Origin: Cyprinodon diabolis
Taxonomy: Eukaryota; Chordata; Actinopteri; Cyprinodontiformes; Cyprinodontidae
Assembly (NCBI GenBank): GCA_030533445.1
Contig: CM060080.1
Span: 5,212,052-5,276,051 of the forward strand
Direction: 5' to 3'
DNA length: 64,000 nucleotides
Position 1 is the stretch's first letter. Each line of letters begins with the position of its first letter. Position numbers and translations under genes: made by a program. Under the pieces are notes generated by a model. It saw nothing but the letters and a program-made list of their open reading frames with translations. It did not search any database and had not been told where the DNA came from. Positions 21,301-33,400 of the stretch are shown here, in pieces.

Positions 21301-24300
21301 TACTCCACTGGCATCTCCTCAGTCCAGAGACCTCGGTTCAAATCACTGACCAGTAGATGCTGAGTGGCGGGCACAGGCTCTTCATAATCCTTCCCCATTC
21401 TCCGCTATAAATTATGCATCAGAAAAAAGCGTTTTCCACCTCAATGAATGTTTCCCTTAATCCCTGGCTCCTAAAACCTGTATAATCTGAAAGTAAGTCA
21501 TTAAAACAGTAAAAGGATATCACAAAGGACTTTTAAGTGAATTGGCTTAACGGTAACGTGATTAGATCATTGATCGTAGGAAAGCCTTGGGCTTCCAGGT
21601 GCGAAATGACTATTTAATGAAATCAGAGAAATCTCGTTACTAGAAAATTACTGATCAAAGTTAAGACCAGGTGAATGGGGGGGCGCTGGTATCCATGTAT
21701 GTGGGCAAAGGTATTTATTCTTCAGATCCCCTCTTGACATTTTTGAAATAAGAAATTATGTTTCTGAAACCTTACTGATAAATATTTTGTACTTTATTAA
21801 TACTTTTTTTATTTACAAAAAAGGAATAAAGAAATACAAAGACTTGTGTTACAGAGAACATATCAAAAGACCAAAAAAACATATTCACAGAAAAATCCAG
21901 AAAAATGAAAAATGAAAACAAAGAATGAAGCCTGGCCGAATGTTTTGGCACAATTTAGTTTTATCCAGGAATTGGGCTCAAAGCTTAATGACATGGGGAA
22001 CAAATCCTTCCTCCCATAGTTTAATTTAGGGGCCTGGATTTAAATCTTTCTAACCTCACATGCAACTCTAACATGCATTGTAGCCTAAGACAGTTTCCTG
22101 CCTCGTTGATTGGAACATACTTAGTGTTAGCAAGCAGCAATATTTTATCAGATGCATCCACATGGTTTTTATTTTACAGAAAGCAGCAAGACAGCAATAC
22201 AATAATTTACCTGACCAGAAATATAAACCATGCATCACTTAGTTTGTTTATGTTGTTTTCTGATTTGATAACAAACCCTGAATTCTAGCAACGATTCTTA
22301 CATTTATAGTTGCTGGCTGAGTAAGTAGTCCAGTCTATGTTAATTATAAAATGTATGTCCATAAATATCCTCTCTAGTTTTAAGCTTAAATTACTTTATA
22401 ACATCTAACATTGGGGAGAATGATAATGAAACACTTAGCTGTTGTCTGTGAGACACAGCATTGATATTATGTGTGTTACGAGCAAAGCATAGTAACAAAT
22501 ATTACACCAGTATTTTAAATAGAGGGGGTAAATAGTAAATGTAAATAAATACATACTCAAAATATGGACCTTAGACATGATTTTTAATTGTGAATTTAAT
22601 TATGAAAGTAAAAAAAAATCTTTCAAAATAATCAGTTACAAACACCCCCATAGATGCTACCTCTGTACACATGCTGTAAAATCTCTAAAACATCATTTAA
22701 CATTTGAAATAGGATACAAAGAAAATTGGCATACAATGTAGACTACATTTAACAGTGACACAGCCTTACCTGGAGTGGAACAATACCTGCAATCTTTAAG
22801 AGGATTATGAATGTCCTCTCCTTTTGCTAGAAATAAATAAGTATTTCACTGAAGACCTCTTTTCTAATTAATGGGAAGAGATGAAACATCACTTAATTTT
22901 AAATTTAATTACGAGCCATAATATTTTCTTCAATGGACCGCCTGCTAATGCTGTGCAGCTTCCTGCTGCTGATGAATGTTTTGTGTACTAGGAAGGTGAA
23001 CATTTACGGTCCCGTGGACTGCACATGAAATTTCCCTTGATAGGAAAACTCTACAGGAGGAGGGGAAAAAAATGGCTGAAGATGCACAAACACATGAATA
23101 GAAGCACTAGAACCGCATACCACTGGGGCTACATAAGATAAAAAGGTTAATAAATACTTGGTAATAAAAATTAATGACACAAATCATACACAGGGCCTGA
23201 CACTTTTGACTATTTAACTTTGATGGCCGAGAAGCTGTTGTTTTAATTACCTATAATACAGCATTGATGTCCTTCAGTGTCAAGCTCCAAAGTTCGCTCT
23301 GTGCTTATCACTGCTGATGAATGCTCAGGGCCATTATCATAACCATGACAAAGGTATTGACTTCCATCCTAATATGAGTTTTGCTTATGCAATAAAAATT
23401 GCCATTAATTGAGGTAATGAGGCCTGCATACTGACTTTCACCACCACTTTCAGTTCAAATCATAGAGTGATGAGTTAACACAAAGAGGACTGGCTGGAAT
23501 CCCAGCTGGGGGGGTCATTCGTATTGTGTGCTTATTATTCTCAGCAACTTTTCTTTTATGCACTGAAAATGTGCTATAGCTAAGCAATTATTTTGAGTGC
23601 TTTACGAACAATGGCCTGTAATTTCTTTACTATTAAAATATCCATTCCTATGTTGGCTTTGAAAAGTATGTGTAATAGAAGATTAAATACATATTTTCTT
23701 TCTTGGTTTGTTATATAAAGAGAAGGTACCAGAAGGAAATATAAATCCACTTATAAAAAGAATCATGATTAAAGAGTCATTATTGTCTTCATGTAATGAC
23801 AATGCCAATGTGCAAATATGATACAGGAACACAACATAAAATACAATGCTCATAAGAACAAACAAAACAAAAACATAGATATTAAACATTATTTATTGTT
23901 TATTCATCTTTTGGCAGCGTTGTTTGTGTGTGTATTTAATCTTATTGCGTCTGTCTGAGGAGAAGTATTTGTGTTTCTGTCCATATAAAGTTGAGATGGA
24001 ATGTGAGAGTCTGACCGCCGAGGGGAAATTGCCTTTACAGCTTCTGGAACCACATGTTCTAGAATCAGTTTCCCAATAGAAATGGAGTAGTAGTGCATTG
24101 CCTGGGAGAGTGGGAACTGTGGCAATATGTGTTTGCCCTTTTTCTAGACTTATGCTGCATAGACCTGCTAGATGTTGTCAATCCTCCTGTACTTTCCTCA
24201 AAACCTTTGCTAAGTCCTTCTTCTCCAGTGCAGAGCAGCTCCTATTGTGTTTTCACACTGAGGCACCGCTTCCTGAGGAACAAGACCGATGGTTGGGTTT

Positions 24301-24390
24301 TATGTCAAATGCGTTGTTGTTTATGGCAGCCTCATAGTATTAGTTTTAAAATAAAAATGTTTAGTCACAATAAGTCATATTAAAAAAATT
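21301..24390. other. Non-coding DNA; possible conserved stretches 22870-23050 and 23210-23450
   Basis: No gene is supported. The two named stretches are dense in homeodomain-type TAATTA/TAATTG cores and POU-like ATGCAA/TATGCAAT motifs and have balanced composition, which fits vertebrate conserved non-coding elements, but nothing here proves it. Short open frames at 23683-24125 have no recognisable domains. Confidence 0.4.
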
Positions 24391-24740
24391 CCATCCATCT
24401 TCTGTCATCCTTATCCCAAGCAGGGTCACGAGGGGTGCCTATTTCCAGCTATCGTCGAGAGGTGGGGTTCACCCTGGACAGGTCAACAATCTAATACAGG
24501 GCAACACAGAGACAAACAGGACAAACAATCATTCACACACACACACTCACACCTAAGGAGAATTTAGAGAATCCAATTAACATAACAGTCATGTTTTTGG
24601 ACTGTGGGAGGAAGCCAGAGTACACGGAAAGAACCCATGCATGCATATGGAAAACATGCAAACTGCATGCAGAAAGACCACAGGCCGGGAATCGAACCAG
24701 GAATCTTCTTACTGCAAGATAGCAGTGCTACCTGCTGTTC
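24391..24740 (-). repeat. tRNA-headed SINE with LINE-like tail, minus strand
   Basis: On the minus strand the Pol III B box GGTTCGATTCC is perfect (complement of 24688-24698), with an A-box-like GGTAGCACTGC upstream. The body contains the widely shared CTTCCTCCCACAGTCCAAAA (near 24600-24615) and the CACACAC stretch. It ends at the left with the (GATG)-type tail next to a CTTATCCC-like motif, shared with fish L2/CR1-group LINEs. It is a retroposed copy, not a tRNA gene: the anticodon arm region cannot fold as a tRNA. Confidence 0.78.
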
Positions 24741-24955
24741 AATGTAGATGTAGCGTATTTAAGAAAGCATTGATTTTATTTTGATTGTTATTGATTTTGT
24801 TTTTCCGAAGAGACATCGTGAACGTTTTGGTCTAGTATTTGTATAGACAATAAAAACTCACTCATCTAAGAGACGTGTTTGTTTCATCACTGTCTGGTTA
24901 TCTTAATAATAAAAGAGCTTTGTCAATGAAATGTTTTTTGTCATTGTTGATGAAA
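24741..24955. other. Short AT-rich spacer
   Basis: Nothing recognised between the SINE and the LINE fragment. Confidence 0.5.
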
Positions 24956-24959
24956 CCAA

Positions 24960-25320
24960 CCCTGATTGGCAGGTGCTTTCAATCCAATCTAAACTGAATT
25001 TGTTGTGTTGATAGGAGAACAGACTGTGTGATGATAGAAAAGAGCTGGGACGATAACACAACCCTGTGGTGTGCCAGTGTTCAAGACCATAAGGGCAGAT
25101 GTGAGTTTCCCCATCCTCACCATCTGGGGATCGTTAATGAGGAAGTCAATGATCAAGGAGCAAAGCGGTGGAGATAAACTCAGGTTATGGAGATTTAGGG
25201 GCAACAGGTACCAAGCAATGCTGTTGAAGGCTGAGCTGAAGTCCATGAATCTAATGAATAGCATAGGATGCAGTAGAAGAGTCAGAGAGACAACATGGCA
25301 TTCTCTCCTGGACATTTTCT
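24960..25320 (-). pseudogene. Non-LTR reverse transcriptase fragment
   Basis: On the minus strand a 108-codon frame contains MDFSSAFNSI (RT motif with the first catalytic Asp) near 25230-25250 and then DFLINDPQMVRMG. The palm motif NTGTPQGCV is near 25052-25080. The YADD box lies beyond the end of the fragment and is missing. It is the usual pattern of fish non-LTR retrotransposons, with stops and a broken 3' side. The clade is not certain. The 25320-25720 stretch may include more of the same element but I cannot read motifs in it. Confidence 0.72.
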
Positions 25321-28300
25321 CTGTAAGTGAACCACAGCCTGTCCATGCCAGCGGGTATTAAATCTTTGATGTACTATAGGGGGGACATCTGGAAACACTT
25401 TATAATGATCGGGTTCAGAAGGACAGGAAGGATAATCATTGAGGCAGGTAATGGTGTGTTATTTGGGGGTCCGGGGAGGGGTGGACACAAAGTTGGTGAG
25501 CCAATGATTTTAAGGTCCAACCTGACACCAATTCTGGATTTGCAGCCTGGTTTATATTGATTTCCCTTAATGATGGAGATAAATTGATGCAGTTGCAGGA
25601 TGAGAGCCTGATGCTGCACTTCTGCCTGAGGAGAATGATCAGTTCCTCTACTCCTTGGAGAGTCTGAATGTGTGAAGAAGTGGTAAAGATGTCAAGAAGA
25701 ATGGGATCTTGGCTTAGCCGCTGGTTGATGTACCTATAATCAGAGATGAGCCTGATGCTATATATGACATGCTATATAGGCTGTTTTTGTTTGAGTGCTT
25801 AGGTTTGAAACAAACCTTTTTCAATGTATTTTTCACTTTGTTAAGTTGATTACAGTGTCCAAGCCTTTTATTAGCAATCAAACTTCTTTTAATGGGCTGA
25901 GTATAAAGTATAAAGACCTCTAAGCAGGACAATATGGGAGTAAAGAAATCTCCATAGCTTAGATTTAAATAATTGCATATTTCAAGTTGTGTATTCTGGG
26001 AACTCAGTTGGTTGGTTTAGTGGTTTTTTGACCTACAATCAGACATCACAGACATGAGTCTGACTATTTTGAACTGTAACATTTAGTGAGATGAGGCTCA
26101 GATTTTTTCAGCTAAAAAATACTTTAAGTTAGATTGCACTAAAACAAAGGAAAATTTATGTAATGCACACTGTCAAGAAAGGTGGAGGAACTTTAACGCT
26201 GTGGTTATAACCCCATTAAAGTTCAAAACGTAAAAAAAAACAAAAACCTGAAAAAATAAAAACAGAAACATTTAACAAGACAAATTAACAAACAAAAAAT
26301 AACTCATCATTTTCTATAACCTTATCAATTTACTCATGTACTGTAAATGTTAAAGATAACTTTACAGAATAAGATGGAACCAGTAAAGATCTATAATTTT
26401 GAACCATTCAAATATACCCACTCCAGTGACAACTCTTTCTATAAACAAGAGATGTTAATAAACTATTCTGAAGACATAAGACATGATGGAGCAACTATTT
26501 TATACCTGCTTATTTGTCCTCAGATTATGTATGTACAATTGTCTGCTGCAGTTCCCACATTTTTATAAGGGGGTGTTTGGTATAGAATTTTAAGGAAAGG
26601 GATTAATTTAACACATTTTAGACTACCTTCAAGGCTGTAAAGTAACGTAATATGAAAAGAGAAGAAAAAAAGTGAAGCTTTGTAAATACTTTTCAGATGG
26701 AATGTAAACTACATGCTACATTTTATCAATGCACTTAACAAAAACTGCTGGAGGGAATTAATGAGCACAAAGATATAAAAAACAGATTGACTTAGTCCAA
26801 CTAGTTTTGTCATTTAGTGCAAAGTCCACAAAGGCTGAAAGCAAAGTTGTTTACCAACAGCAGTCTGGAAGCAATCTCTGGAGAGGGAGTCAAAATAACA
26901 TGCTGACCTTGCACTTTCTCTATAAACTTAAAACAAAAATAAGATAAAATGAGCCTTTCCAATTATGTGATGGATTCCAAATACTGTGATATGATAAATT
27001 ATCCAACACATAAAATTTCATTAATTAATTTTAATTAATCATGTTGAAGTTTTTGGAGGCATATGCAGTGATAATATTGTCTGTTTTATGTATTGCACAC
27101 ACAGGACCCAGCATGTGGATCAACTGGTTTCTTCTGCTCTCTGGAACAGTGGTTTGTGTGCTTCACTGAATGATTCTGTCCTCCTCATCTGACTCCCCAG
27201 ATGGGACTTTATTTTAATTGACAGTTTCCCACATCCATTTGTCAAGCTGACAAGCATGAGGGTTGGGATTGTTGAGGTGCACCCCAAATGCACAATGTAA
27301 GCTGTGGAGGATCGAGCCTTCAGTTTATGTGTGATTCCATCTATCTCTAAATGGTTTTGTTTGCATGTTCTTCTCAAGACATTCTGACAGGCACCAAATA
27401 GGTCAATCTGGGCATCAAACTGCTGTGGTGAATGTGTGTGAGCATGCAGGTGTGTGTGATCTACTTCCCCTGCCATCCTTCTTTTCACTGTCATTCCCTG
27501 ACACACCAGTCTGACAGATCCTGAGTGTTGCACCGTTGGGAAAAAAAACATGTATCACTGACCTCTTGAACTCGTTTTCTTCTCCAAAAACCCATAGAGA
27601 AAGGATGCTTTAGCTGCCCACTGCTCTTGAAATGTCTACCAAGGGACACGGCTATCAGGACGAGGAGAGCAAAGAGATGGGTTTCAATTGTTGACTGGAG
27701 AGAATATAAAGTTAAATAGTTAAGTATTGGACTGTTGAGCAACACTTCAGACTTGTAGCCAATCATGCCAACATGATAATTTAAATTGGGCATCCATTAA
27801 TTGCATTCTGCAACTAGCAGAAAATCGCTGAATGTTTACCAATAAAAGACAGCTGACCAAAGTTGGTCTGATGTAGAATTGGTGAAGGAATGGCAATAGG
27901 TTATTTGAATACATACATCTCCAACAATTGACTATTTTACATGTGTAAACTGTATTTGGCAACTTTAACTATCTCCAGACTGAAGCTCTTTTTTAACTTC
28001 ATTTTTTCTTTAAAATTATTCACATTTAGGCTACTGCATAAGAAACACCTTTACATTTGAACTCTACATGCCATGTGCTGAACTTTCCTTTAGGAGTCTT
28101 TGAAGTCTTGTATCATGTTATGGCGATAATTTATGTTGAGCAGTGCCTCTATTTAATTGACAGGTTGCCAATTAACAGCCACATAAGAAGGAAGGGGAAA
28201 TTTACTGCCTAAATCTTTCCTTCCACTCTGGGTCAGGCATCTGTCACTTTGGTATAAGCCCAACTTTCGCCTGGGCAACATGCCTCTACATTTTTTTTTT

Positions 28301-29393
28301 CTTTGCTTTGATGAAGCAACTCACCAGGCTGTATATTTTACCAATGTTGCATTATGATTTGAGCAAGTCCATTAGGTAGAGTTATTCTGCTAAAAACTAA
28401 GGGTTGCTCTGGTTTCTACTTGGCAAATCCTCACCCCTAAGCACTATATTTCAGCAGATTGAGTAGTTAAAATTTTACTGAAGGGGCAAATTTGTGACAG
28501 TTGACCAGTCATTTTTCTTTTCTTTTTATTATTATTCACAGAAAAGTTATGGAAGAAATAAAGAAAAAAAGGATTTCTATTATATTTACAATTTTAAACT
28601 CTATTATTCATAAAAAACAAGTTGGCACTGATAAAAATATTATGATCATAATTTGTGTTTAATCGTTCATTTAAAGAAATGGATCCAATTGCCCCTGATG
28701 CCTTGTCTAATATAGTCTGACATTAGCAAACCTGTACATTTTTACATTTTCTTGCATATGTTTTCATATCCCAGCCTACAAAACACTAGACGTCATTTAG
28801 ATGTTTCAGGCCAGTTTCAATTGTTGGCAATATGGCCTTTGTTTGTTTTATCAATTTTGCTAATTTCAGCTTTTCACCTTTCACTTTTCAACCAAATGCA
28901 GATGTTGTTCAGATGTTAATCATGTCGTCTTTTCAATGTCTTTTATAACCAATTTTCTTAAATTTTCCTGGAAATATTTGTGCAGGTGTCAAACTCTAGT
29001 TATCTGGTGTCCTTCAGCATCTTTGTTTGTTCTTTAACACACCTGAATCAAATGGTCATTAGCAAGACTCTAGAGAAGTTTCATCTATCCGCATGTTGCA
29101 ACTTGTAGTCCCTACCTCATTTTCCTAACACCTATTTCTTCACTTTCACGACGTCAACAGTAAGAAAATTATCCAAGGTAGGTAAAGAGCTCTGGACTGC
29201 TGTGATGAATCTTGGAAGCCTTCAGCCATATGAGCACAGCGGAGACACACCCATGACATTGGTCAAAGCCGGACTACATTTGACCAGCGGCAATAAAAAA
29301 AATTTATGTTTAAGCAAATAGGTAAATGCATGAAGCTCCCTGTTAAAAAATAAAACACAACACATAAGAAGGTCTGTACTTTAGCATTTGTCA
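25321..29393. other. Non-coding DNA, no gene supported
   Basis: The longest frame (27120-27551, minus, 143 codons) has no recognised domain, contains a CACACAC-derived HTHLHAHTH tract and lacks splice context, so I do not call it. The rest is AT-rich with poly-A and poly-T runs. Confidence 0.5.
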
Positions 29394-29409
29394 CCCAGAG
29401 TAGGCCTAC

Positions 29410-29701
29410 ATCCATCCATCCATCTTCCTCCGCTTATCCGGGGTCGGGTCGCGGGGGCAGCAGCTTAAGAAGGGAGGCCCAGACTTCCCTCGCCCCAGCC
29501 ACTTCTTCTAGCCCCTCAGGAGGAACCCCAAGGCGTTCCCAGGCCAGCCGAGAAACATAGTCTCTCCAGCGTGTCCTGGGTCTTCGCCGGGGCCTCCCCC
29601 CGGTGGGACATGCCCGGAACACCTCACCCGGGAGGCGTCCAGGAGGCACCTCAACTGGCTCCTCTCGACGTGGAGGAGCAGCGGCTCTACTCCGAGTCCC
29701 T
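29410..29701 (-). mobile_element. 5'-truncated Rex3/RTE-like LINE insert
   Basis: The insert is flanked by a perfect 16-bp duplication CCCAGAGTAGGCCTAC (29394-29409, 29702-29717). On the minus strand it carries the C-terminal end of a reverse transcriptase-containing ORF2: RLPGEVFRACPTGG, then RTRWRDYVSRLAWERLGV and ASLLKLLPPRPDPG with a stop at about 29434. It ends in a short GATG repeat, the 3' end described for Rex3 in fishes. The piece is only the last about 90 codons. Severe 5' truncation and a long target duplication are the normal outcome of target-primed reverse transcription. The clean duplication suggests a fairly young insertion. Confidence 0.85.
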
Positions 29702-29717
29702 CCCAGAGTAGGCCTAC

Positions 29718-31883
29718 GGTGAAGAAATAATGTTTCATTTTTTTAGCAAACTGTGTGACGGGTGGTGTCTAAGCGTCCTGTTATGCAATGGATTTTGGGC
29801 AACAGTATAGCTCCTAGCATCAGCTAGAGCCATCAAAAGATCTCCATGTTAACTGCATTGACGATGGAAGCATAATATTTCCTGCTCCTGGCTCCTTACT
29901 ACTACTTTACTACTAGATACTAACTACCAAAACTATTTGCACTTGGCAACAACACGACCTCTTCTGTGGCTTGACTGCATGCTTAGGAGGTAGTTTAAAT
30001 GAAAAAGTTGTGGGATACCAACCCTCAAGTACCACTTTGACACCCTTGTCTCAAGTCATCTACAGGTGCTGCATTGTCCCTGCTGAATAAAGAAACTATC
30101 ATAGCCTAGTGTTTTAGTATTTTTTATCCAAATATTATTATATTTCCATGTAGGTCAATCATTACGTTTGGTTTTATCTCATATAAGAGACAACCTACTA
30201 CCACATGTTTTCTTTTTTACTACATCGCGTATGGAAAACTATATTTTGGACTCTTTATAACCTCTGTGTGCAACTTTGTTTTCATGATGCTGATTTTGTA
30301 AAAGATGTCCCAAAAAAAACATTAGGGACTTTCCAAAATTAAGTCTGAGGAAGGTCATGTGGACAGAAACCTCTCTGTTTTGGGGAAGAAACCAACTTGG
30401 GAGCTATAATTAGTTTGCGGATCCCTTTATTTTGATTTTGTTATCTGCGATGCCTTTGCCGTCCAGCACCTAGTCTCCATTGCTTCATGATGTGCATGGT
30501 TTTGCACTTTTTTCAATGACTTTTCTAAATACACATAGATTGTTTACCAAAACTGTGGATCACTTTCCCTCCTACTTTACATTTATGAATTTTGAAAATC
30601 CCAATTAGATACGTTGAAGTTTATGTTTTGCACTGGTTTAAAAAGTGGATATGTTCAGTGGTTATCGATTCCTTTCCTAAACTAGCTTGTTAGATCAAAA
30701 TAATTAGAACACAATTGCTGTAATATGATAAGACATGTCTTTAGAACCTTACAATGCATGTTCAGTTGTCTACAAATAAGGGGGGGGGGGGCAATTGGTC
30801 ACATGATGTTGTGTTTGGAAGAACAGCATGAGGGAGCAATGTCCCAGATCATTCAGTGTGTTGTGTTGTATATATTAACCACTTAGGGGAGGGGATTGGC
30901 GGCCACTGCTCCACAGCAACAGGGAGCAGCCTATGGAAAATGCTCTGGCTTACTCAGAGAGGCAGTGATGACATCATGTCTTCCCTGTCCTGTCTCCTTC
31001 ACTGCATGTCCCTGCTTGTATGAGTCTGAGCTTTTACATGTAAATGTTTCTGAGGGGAGTAATAAGAACCCTCCATATGCTGCATCACCTTCAGGCCAGA
31101 CTCAACAGTACAACCGGGACATAACACCTTGAATGAGAGTCTCATGTATATTGAATGAACTACACACCAAGCTCATGTTTAAAAGTGATTTATCTTGCAC
31201 AGGTGTGATAATGTCAATACATTGATTAATCATGCAATGGGTGAGTACCATATGCTCTACTGATGATTAATACTGATAACTATGTGCCACCTTGCACCTG
31301 ATAATAGAGATTTAGTCCAACACACAGTCCTGTGCTATAAATTAGAGAGGATGTGTGTGTTTTTGGGGAAAGGCTGTGTTACCATGTGTTACCAGTGACC
31401 TGCAAAATTACATATCCCCCCTGGAGTTTATGCTAGCATTTTAATAGCATGTTGTATCACTAAGGGCAACATTGAATCTGCGTTCACCTCCTTGTATTGT
31501 GTTTTTCTTCCAACTAATTTAGACTCTACAATGGTATTTTACTCAACAGTAGTAAAAGCTTTGGAAAGAGACATGTTCAACACTGGCTGCAGCATCTGGG
31601 GACTGATTTCATGCTCAGAGGGGAAAAAAAGAAAGTATGTTTCTGATAGCACTTATGATATTAAAAACCAGATGGACAAGCTAATTTCCAGAAAATCCTC
31701 ATTTTCCTGTGCAAAAAAGAGGATATTTTGGTATTTTGGACAGCTGGCAATGGGTTAATTAATTGTAATAGTATGTGCATTGAAGAGTACTTAAGTATTT
31801 TGTGATTTAAAATATTGTTTAAAAGTTTGAGTTACCTATTTTGATCATGTTCGTTATGGCAGTAAAATCTGACATACAGTTTG
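29718..31883. other. Non-coding DNA, no gene supported
   Basis: AT-rich sequence with a poly-G run at 30781-30791. A 78-codon frame (30896-31132) and an 88-codon frame (31492-31758) show no domains. Confidence 0.5.
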
Positions 31884-32551
31884 TGTCAGGATCTTGGCAC
31901 TTATGAATGGCTTAATGGATTATTCCATTCACCTGTCTAGCTCTGCCCAGTTTCCCATCACTGTGCATCTTATCCACCTGCTCTCACCTCTATTAATGAC
32001 GGGAGCAGGTGGATAAGGTACCAGAGGCTCAAAAAATCTGGCACTGATGCTCCCAGTCATCAGTGCCAGATTATTTGAGCCTTCAGTGAGAGTTCTCTAG
32101 CGTACCTGTTGTTATTCTGATTGCCTGACCAGTTCTGCCCTCTAACCTTTGAGTCTGCCTGTTTCCTGTTTTTTCATATTCTGGAAACTCATGCCGTCGT
32201 TCGTTTGCTTGGATCTGCTCGTCAGCCAGTTCAGCTGTCTTCAGGTTTTGGTCCTGAAACTCTCTGGGTCACGTTCGTCGCATGCTTTTGTTAGCTATTA
32301 GGCTGGATTCTACTCCTTCTTCTGGGCACATACTTAACTCTAAAACCAGGTTAGTGACTCAGGTGCTCATAATCACCCTCCATCGTATTTATGTGGTCAC
32401 TAATCTGAGTTTCCCCTCTATGGGTATTCCGGCCTTAGATGCCCTTGTTGCTGAGTTGCAGATCCGACCTACATTAATAAATGATTTTGTGAATCACACT
32501 TACTGTATATGTCTGCCTCAAATTCTGGGTCCTCAGTTCTGAGCCTTGACA
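31884..32551 (+). mobile_element. Solo LTR D, Ty3/gypsy-type, with two hairpins
   Basis: The segment starts TGTCAGGATCTTGG and ends GAGCCTTGACA, flanked by the perfect 5-bp duplication GTTTG (31879-31883, 32552-32556). AATAAA is at 32476-32481. The 5' half holds two adjacent stem-loops: a perfect 15-bp stem (31969-31983 with 32003-32017) and a 24-bp stem with one mismatch and an 8-base loop (32026-32049 with 32058-32081). No internal region is present. It belongs to a subfamily distinct from B, C and E but shares the TGTCA...TGACA ends. Confidence 0.85.
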
Positions 32552-32556
32552 GTTTG

Positions 32557-33110
32557 TTGCCTTCTATTAATTTCTCAGAATTTTACTGAATGTATGGGTT
32601 TTTTCCTGTTTGACAAGGCACTTAATTATACTTTGTTTTGGAATCATTTAAAGGTTCAGACTAAAACCGAGCAGTTGGCCTCTAGTTCTCAAGAACCAGT
32701 CTTTATGCACTTTAAAGGCCAGAGTCACATTTACTATGTTCTTGTCCTCTTGGTCATTCAAATGTTTGACATCAACAGATCTATCTTTCACATCTTGTTT
32801 GTAAAAAGTGATAAATTTGACTTTATCTGTCTGAAATTGAATTAATCTGTATTTCTAACGGACATTATAGGGAGATGTCCGTTATGCCACATGCCAAGGA
32901 GCCACTGAGGATTAACAAATTGATTATAAATGCTTCTACTTACAACAGATTGGTGGACACACATGTAAAGGAGTTTATGTGAATGAGGGATCAGTTGTGC
33001 AACTGACCCAACATGCCTGAATGAAATAAGTCATTATCAGTCATTCTGTAGCACATAACTGCAAGCTCAGGTAGTAATGCATTCATTTGCTTTACGTGCT
33101 TTGAGATATA
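32557..33110. other. Non-coding DNA with small hairpin
   Basis: TAACGGACAT (32856-32865) pairs exactly with 32875-32884. Nothing else is recognised. Confidence 0.5.
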
Positions 33111-33400
33111 CACTGCAAAAAAGTAAAATCTAAATAAGAAATTTTTACTTAAAATAAGTGCATTTTTTTCTTGAATTGAGGAGGTAAGACTCTTTGCCAA
33201 TGGGACAAGACAAATTACATTTAAAATAAGAAAAAGCAATTGCATTGTCCTATTACAAGAGCATATTATCTAATTATCTTATTTTAAGAGTGAAAATACT
33301 CATTCCATTAAAAAAAAATATCCCAATAACCTAATATAATAAAGGATAAATACATTTGATTTAAGTAGTTTTTACTTATTTCTAGATCATTTTTGTCTAA
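33111..33400 (+). mobile_element. Fold-back-type MITE fragment (CACTGCAAAAAA end)
   Basis: CACTGCAAAAAAGTAAAATC starts a pattern (TTACTTAAAATAAGTGCATTT, GCCAATGGGACAAGA) that I recognise from a very common fish MITE whose two halves are inverted copies. The opposite GCAGTG end is not present, so this is a partial copy. Right limit approximate. Confidence 0.5.

Noticed and set aside
24688..24698. Perfect tRNA B box on the minus strand
   Set aside because: It is the head of a SINE with a degenerate A box and no cloverleaf; not a tRNA gene.
27120..27551. 143-codon minus-strand frame
   Set aside because: No domain, a CA-repeat-derived His/Thr tract, no repeat or splice support; length alone is not enough in 64 kb.
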